A stretch of DNA of 64,000 bases, taken from Taxillus chinensis. Taxonomy: Eukaryota > Streptophyta > Magnoliopsida > Santalales > Loranthaceae. The notes beneath the pieces were generated by a model. It did no database searches and was not told the DNA's origin. It saw only the letters and a program-made list of their open reading frames with translations. The first letter of the stretch is position 1, and every line of letters begins with the position of its first letter. The position numbers and the translations under genes were made by a program. Below, piece by piece: positions 58,260 to 64,000 of the stretch. Location of the stretch: positions 45,432,189 to 45,496,188 of the forward strand of contig CM042085.1 of the NCBI GenBank assembly GCA_023512835.1, read 5' to 3'.

Positions 58260-60067
58260 TGTCACGCCCCGGATTTCCAACCCGAGGAAACCGGTACGTG
58301 ACTCCCCATTCACCCACACGGAGGGCAATGGGGTTGGATTACCGGATGCCACACAAGCAAGTCTAACAATTACAATAAATCAGATAAGCCACATCTTTAT
58401 TTAATTCCAAAACATCAAAGGTTCACAAAACAACCAAGTCCCTGATTACAGTTCAATCCCTTAGTACATTCCCCTCCCTGGGGTTACATAAATCATAAAA
58501 GTACATTACTGAAATGAACAATAAAGTGGAGAGGGTCTTCCACCTTGGTGTATCCACCTAACGCCTGTAAGTTCCTGGAAAACAAACAAACACAGTAGGA
58601 GGGGTGAGCAACCACAGCTCAGTAGGGATCATGTCTCCCCAACCCATCCCATGTTCCTAGCATCTACATGCCATGTGTACAAGTGCAGTGTTGTGTTACA
58701 ATAATTTCAACAAACATAATAAAAACCACATCAACAATTACAACCTTCCACTGCCACAGGCTAACACTTTATCCACAAGTGATTTAACCGCCTCTTCAGG
58801 CCAAGTGATTTAACCGCCTCTTCAGGCCAAGTGATTTAACCGCCTCTTCAGGCCAAGTGATTTAACCGCCTCTTCAGGCCATTGGTTTAACCGCCTCTTC
58901 AGGCCACTGGTTTAACCGCCTCTCAGGCAAAGTTGTTTAACCGCCTCTTCAGGCCAGATACCACAGTCAAGCACACCACACACCATGGTCACTCAAGCAT
59001 ACAACCAAACACTTGGTGTGCACCCGTTCACAAGCGCACAAACCCAGCCATTCAGGCCATAGAGCAAACATCCAGCATACATACATACACTAAACCACAA
59101 GTCCAGTCACCCGGACATATTACCAAACACATAATGGGCATACACACACAGCTAAGTTCACACAGGCATTTCATCAAACATGTAGCAGGCATGTCATACA
59201 GGCATTTTATCAAACACTTTTCATGCATCACACAAACACCAGAAACACCAAAATCGCCATTGAAGGCCAACATTCATATAGGAGGTCACACCTATATGAA
59301 TTTACATATAAATAATATAACGATATAACTCATATTTCGCCCTAGGACCCTAGGACAGAGGAGGATTTAGGAAGAACAGAATCCCTACCTTAAAACAGAT
59401 CTTCCTTGCTCCTGCGCTAAACGCCGTCCTCCCCACACAAGATGCTCCAGGCAAGAACCAGAGAACTCCCCTTCCTTCTCTCTCTCTCTCTCTCTCTCTC
59501 TCTACGACGGCCGCCGCAGTGAAGAGAACCCTAAACCTAAAACAGAGAGCTTCTCCTCCTTATATAGACAACACAACATCAAAATGACGTAGTTTTGATT
59601 AAGTGAATCCCAGCATCAAAACGACGTAGTTTTGATCACACAAGTTAGCACCTTTCCGCACCCATATAGGCCAAAATACTCAGAATTTCAACATGGTCCT
59701 TTGGAGAAAGTTCATTAGAATGACAAAACCAAGGGAACCATGAAAAAATATGCCTGCACGCCAATTTGCACGTGAATTCCCCAATTCACGTGCAACTCCA
59801 TATGCACTCCAAATGCTCTCAAACTTCACCCCTAGCCTCCTTGCATCATTTAGAAGACAACCACACTTGCACGTGAATTGGACCCATATCACGTGCACCT
59901 CACATACATGTCCATTTGGCCTGAAACTTCTGTGGTAGATAGAGGACATCATTCTAAGCATCTTTCCTTTTGCACGTGAATTCATTGGAGTCCATTTACT
60001 AGGTCAAAATCTAGAAAAACTCCACTCAGAAGGTAAAACAGACTAACTCAAGGTACGGGTCCTTACA
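58260..60067 (-). repeat. Solo LTR of the Tekay-B-like family
   Basis: In plus-strand reading it starts TGTCACGCCCCGGATTTCC and ends GGTCCTTACA, about 1.8 kb, with no internal element sequence. It is flanked by a perfect 5-bp duplication tggga (58255-58259 and 60068-60072). It carries the TTTAACCGCCTCTTCAGGCC tandem repeat (58777-58955, seven units), a CT run and ACGT palindromes. It presumably arose by LTR-LTR recombination after a full insertion. Confidence 0.92.
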
Positions 60068-60072
60068 TGGGA

Positions 60073-60785
60073 GCCCGGGACTGGAACTGTTAGCCCATGT
60101 GGCTAAGCCTATATGGCCGTGGATATGTTAGCCCGTGTGGCTAAGCCTATATTGCCGTGGATATGTTAGCCCGTGTGGCTAAGCCTATATGGCCGTGGAT
60201 ATGTTAGCCCGTGTGGCTAAGCCTGAGAGGCTGTGGATATGTTAGCCCGTGTGGCTAAGCCTGAGTGGCTGTGGATATGTTAGCCTATATGGCTAAGCCT
60301 GTATGGCTGTGGATAGGTGTGTTCCGTGTGATTGTGGAATACAACCTGTTTATATCTTATCGTCACTACACTGCACCTGTACACACCCTCATGTAGACGC
60401 TAGGAGCATGGGATGGGTTGGGGAGACATGATCCCTACTGAGCTGTGGTTACTCACCCCTCCCTCTATGTTGTGTTTTCTTTCAGGAACATACAGGCGTT
60501 AGGTGGGACCCCAAGGTGGAAGACCTTATTTACTTTACTATCTTTCATTTATGTTATTTTGTGGGAGTTGATGTAACCCAGTGGGGATGGATTGAAAAGA
60601 GGATTTTGTTGTAATAAAGACTGGTTTGGATTGTGGATTGCTTTAATGAACATTACTTTCTTGAATGTGTTGTGGATGTTTAAAATGTTATATTCGGGGT
60701 TTGTATCCTGACCCCTTTGCCCTTTATGTGGGTAAGAGGGGAGTCACTTACCGGTTTCCTCGGGTTGGAAATCCGGGGCGTGACA
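60073..60785 (+). repeat. Tekay-C 5' LTR, second part, with 38-bp tandem repeat
   Basis: This continues the LTR after the solo insertion. Six units of exactly 38 bp (GTTAGCCCGTGTGGCTAAGC core) lie at 60089-60316. The end, GGAAATCCGGGGCGTGACA, is the reverse complement of the start of the Tekay-B LTR in plus-strand reading. Confidence 0.9.
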
Positions 60786-60788
60786 ATA

Positions 60789-60804
60789 TGGTATCAGAGC
60801 ATGG
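60789..60804 (+). promoter_or_regulatory. Tekay-C primer-binding site (tRNA-iMet)
   Basis: TGGTATCAGAGCATGG lies three bases after the LTR end, identical to the sites of Tekay-A and Tekay-B. Confidence 0.9.
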
Positions 60805-61609
60805 TCTAGTTGGCCTAGGGTAGTGGGCGGCTCTGGTTATCTTGAGTCCTTTGGTGGAGCCTGGAGGGACATGCCTGATCAACATGGTCCTCTTTGAGCC
60901 TCTAAGGTGTACTTGGGGTAGTCCAGACCTGAGGTAGGATTTGCATGCATTGGCATTAGGGCACTAGTTGCATTTGTTGTCTTTGTGTGATTGTGTGGGT
61001 AACCGATATAAAGCATGTGAGAGAAAATATGAAGAACATGTTTTAAATTGTGCAACTCTGATTAACTCTGATTTTATGACAACTTGAGCTGTGTGCTTAT
61101 GGAATTGCTGCTTGTGCAATGTGGTTTAATGAGAACTGAAATGTGTGCAGTGTGTGTAATTGCATGGATAAATGGTTTGAACGTGATAAAGTTTCAATTG
61201 TGCAACTCTGAAATTTTGTGATGATTCAAGCATGAAAACATGGAAAAGAATTTGTGGTATTGAAACTGAGTGCTTGTGAACTTGAAGCTTGTGAAATGTG
61301 AACGAATGGAAAATAAGATAAAATAAAATACAATAATGTTGGTGTTCTGTGAATGATTGAGTATGTGCCTTTGTATGGTATTGTGTGGAGGAAGCGATGT
61401 TGTGTTCAAAACGATGAGATATCCATTTAAGTATAGATTATATGTGCAATGTAAAGGTGTGAACTTGTATAGTCTGTGATGTGCATCCATGAAATTGTGT
61501 GGTGATAATGCATGTTTTGAGGTTAGTTATAGCTTAGAATGCCTAGTCGGTAATGGTATTGAGATTGTTGAGTGATAACCTGGAGCGCTGCCTTTTCGTG
61601 GAGTCAATG
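60805..61609. other. Tekay-C 5' leader
   Basis: AT- and TG-rich untranslated leader. The region matching the leaders of Tekay-A and Tekay-B just after the primer-binding site is recognisable; the rest is not. Confidence 0.55.
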
Positions 61610-62190
61610 TCTCCGAAAATTGTGACCTGTGCGACTATTGAGGTAGCAGAGAAGCCCGCCCCTCGGGCTGGGCAAGTGGGTGAGCTGCAGGATGTAAGTA
61701 ACGATCTAATCATGGCAGAGGTTGGCATCTTAAGCCTTGTAATTCAAGAGTTGAAGGATGAGATTCGACAACTGATTAAGAGCGAGGTACGTCGAGAGCT
61801 ATCAACCCACATCATCGGGGGGATCTTGGGTGAAGATTAATTGAAGCATAGTTGTCCTAATCAGCAGAAAGGGGCTCAAGAGGTAGAGACCAGTTTCCCA
61901 AAGGGGTTGTTCTTGAAGTGGACAATCGGGACATTGGAAAAGAGTATGGCAGGAAGAAGTACTAGTGTCACATCTGTGGAAAAGTAGGACATCTCCAGAC
62001 AGTCTGTTTTGGTAAAGCAAGGCATGGTGCTAGAGGACTGGCTCAGCGAGCTAGGGATAAAGCAAAAAAATTCAAACCTTGTTTGGGGGCCGAAAACTAC
62101 CAAGTGAGGCTAGGAGGAGAGCATGGCAGAACTTTCCTTAGTCAAGGGTACGATTTTGATTCTCGCGTGTTAAGATTTCTGTTTAGTGGT
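61610..62190 (+). pseudogene. Tekay-C gag remnant with a single CCHC zinc knuckle
   Basis: A short open frame (MSPKIVTCATIEVAEKP, then a helical LVIQELKDEIRQLIKSEVRR segment) ends at about 61840. In another frame an intact CCHC knuckle, CHICGKVGHLQTVC, lies at about 61969-62010 directly after a stop, followed by a basic stretch (QRARDKAKKFKPC). The capsid, protease, RT and integrase are not found. It looks like a shrunken Gag or the remnant of one. Confidence 0.5.
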
Positions 62191-64000
62191 GGTATCATAT
62201 TCCTTTAATGATAGTGATCGGTTGAGTCTCGTGCTTGGATTAGGTGAGGTGGGTGAACCTTTGATTGCTGCGTTTCTTGCAATTTAATTAAGACACTTGT
62301 GATAAGAGGGGTATTTTATCTGGGTGGGCTCTTGAGCCACTGTTTTATGTTAGGTGAGGCTTAGAAGGTCGTTTGAGTTACCATTTTGGATGGACGTAGT
62401 TGGGGACCTACTAGAGAATAAATGAGTAAAATAAATAAAAATATATATATATGACACCAAAAGACTAATAAATTACTAATGGTTATAAACAGTTGTTGGA
62501 AAGAGTTGGTGGTTTTAATATGGTCTAAAGTGTTAATTGTATCTTTGTGTGGTAGTCAATTTTGGGCGCCCGTGTGTGAGGAAAGTAATAAATGTTATTG
62601 TGTGACCCCTAATACTCTGGCGTAGGTGAGATTACCTCTGGCCTAGCTAGCCTAGGAAGCTGGAGGCATGAGTTAGTGGCTTGTGGGTAGTGTGTGACCC
62701 CGTGGTGGCAACCTTGAGTAATAGAAATGTGTTTTCATGTGAGTAGAGGTTTCTGTAGATGTGCTACCTAAGAAGGATGTTCTTTTGGTAACCCTTCCAA
62801 GTGTCACGGTTGAGGGAAGAAATTGCCACTAGTACAACCCACTCCTTGAGTCATTGAGATTTAAATTGATTGGCAAGAGTGGTATGTGGTTGTAAGGTTC
62901 TTATGGGTGTCCTGTGGAGATGGCTGCAAATTCTTGGGTGGCCAAACATTGACCACGTGTCATGCTAGTGGTGCGTGAAAGACCTTGGGTAATGTTCATA
63001 GGATATGTGGTGAAATGGGTTTGCATGTGTATACAAATGTGATGAGTTCTGGAACTAGGTTATGAGTAAGTTTATAGGATCGTGCCCAGTGAACCCAATC
63101 AGTGCAAGCAGGCAAGCAAGTGAGATTGGGCAGGCCTTGTTTGGGTTTTTCCTCATAATTTGGAGACATCTTCTGAGGGGTTGAGGATGTACTCCTGGTG
63201 GTAGGACCATTCCGTTAATCCATGTCGTGTGGGAAATAGGCTTAGAAGAGGCGAGGAGGTGGGGGCTAGTATGTCCTCTCTTACATGTGTTCTACACAGT
63301 AGTTTATTTCGTGTGTTGTGGTTGCTTTGTTTTATTGTGTGTGTTGCATATGTGTTAAAGGGGTATAGCAAAGTTCTTATGTGTGGGTCTCGTGGCAGAT
63401 ATATGCAGAGGAGTAGGAGGTGATGCATGCGCATATCATGTGCGGTGTGGGATGAAGAGGGGTGTTATGTGTAATGTTGATGCTATTCCTTGTCACGTGT
63501 GATGGCATGCTAAGTTAAAGTGTGAAAGTATTGATCAGTTGTGATTCACTGAATGGAGTCAGATGTGAGTTTTGCTTGTAAGGGGTATTAGTGCTACCCC
63601 TTTGGAGGAGATTTGTGTCCTGCGGCTATCATGGGGTCCTCATGCTACATATGTTCTTCTTAAAAGTCTTTCGTGTGCGTTTTGATGCGGTAAGTGAGAT
63701 GGTCCACGCCATCAAAGTGTTGGTGTGTTTGGGAGCTACGTGAATGTCCCGAATAAGGAGTTTGCATGTCTCGTTTCTTGTGCCTACTCGAAGGAATTGC
63801 AGTGACCATATTAAGCTACAGCTAGAGCCTGAGTATTTCTTGGTCCATTTGAGTGTTTTGCTGGTGTGTTGAGATAAAACGTAATAGTTGATATAACGGA
63901 GTTGGTGGGCCATGAGGTGGAGTATGTCTTGGAGGCAAGGGATTTTCTTGTGACCTGTGAGTGGTGACACAGAGGATTCCATTGTGGTTAGGTTACAGAT
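62191..64000. other. Interior of Tekay-C without recognisable genes
   Basis: About 1.8 kb of TG-rich sequence with a short (TA)n run near 62440. Both strands were inspected and no RT, integrase or other domain was seen. The open frames are short and lack motifs. Confidence 0.55.

Larger units (their letters stand above)
56997..64000 (+). mobile_element. Tekay-C: plus-strand element with split 5' LTR and non-autonomous-looking interior
   Basis: The 5' LTR runs from 56997 (TGTAATGACC) to 60785 (GGCGTGACA) with a solo LTR inserted in it. A tRNA-iMet primer-binding site follows. The LTR is related in its ends and promoter region to Tekay-B. The visible interior contains only a short gag-like remnant and a zinc knuckle, with no RT or integrase within 3.2 kb. 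The 3' end is outside the window. It interrupts the Copia-B ORF at 56996; the left target bases are aactg. Confidence 0.8.

Noticed and set aside
58777..58955. Evenly spaced short repeats considered as a CRISPR-like array
   Set aside because: The units are directly tandem without unique spacers, lie in a plant LTR and occur in other LTRs of the family.
63153..63982. Minus-strand frames of about 90-117 codons near the right edge
   Set aside because: No recognisable domain, low complexity, and opposite to the direction of the element; not supported as genes.

Overview
This window is plant nuclear DNA made almost entirely of nested LTR retrotransposons. I found no host gene, rRNA, tRNA or CRISPR array. 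The lineages present (Athila, Tat/Ogre and Tekay-like chromoviruses of Ty3/gypsy; a SIRE/Maximus-like Ty1/copia), the primer-binding sites matching plant initiator tRNA-Met and a tRNA-Arg-type end, and the LTR sizes point to an angiosperm, probably a eudicot. The species cannot be named from the sequence. All family names here rest on motif recognition by eye, without a database search.

Layout. (1) Athila-A, minus strand, is cut into three pieces: 1-3416 (3' LTR, spacer, and an ORF ending in a ULP1-like cysteine protease domain), 21771-23571 (RT, RNase H, part of integrase) and 43075 to about 44152 (protease and RT N-terminus). (2) A very large Ogre-type element, plus strand, 3417-21770, has LTRs of about 3.3 kb, an extra ORF1, gag-pro, a likely intron, RT-RH-aRNH-INT, and a 3' UTR minisatellite. 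(3) Tekay-A, minus strand, 23572-43074, sits inside Athila-A pol with a perfect 5-bp target duplication (tttgg). (4) Tekay-B, minus strand, 26177-35414, sits inside the 3' UTR of Tekay-A with target duplication ctcat. (5) Athila-B, plus strand, from about 44153 to about 46400, is a gag-pro fragment joined to an LTR and lies head-to-head with Athila-A. (6) Copia-A, minus strand, from about 46400 to 54294, keeps its 5' LTR and gag-pol but has no recognisable 3' LTR. (7) Copia-B, minus strand, 54390-56996, is a 3' LTR plus a second ULP1-like ORF. (8) Tekay-C, plus strand, 56997 to the window end, interrupts Copia-B; its 5' LTR is itself split by a solo LTR (58260-60067, target duplication tggga). 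Its interior looks non-autonomous.

Nearly every coding region carries in-frame stops and frameshifts, so this is a layered transposon graveyard. The best preserved reading frames are the Tekay-A gag-protease (38334-40025) and integrase-chromodomain region (35452-37098), and the second half of the Ogre gag-protease (10411-12564).

The most interesting signal is that a Ty3/gypsy element (Athila-A) and a Ty1/copia element (Copia-B) each carry a ULP1/C48-like protease domain in the env-like position upstream of the 3' LTR. Both use the same layout (coiled coil, Pro/Ser-rich linker, protease) and the same His-Asp spacing. Other points of note are an in-phase candidate intron in the Ogre element, a promoter layout shared by Athila and Tekay-B/C LTRs, and a duplicated polypurine-tract motif in the Tekay elements.
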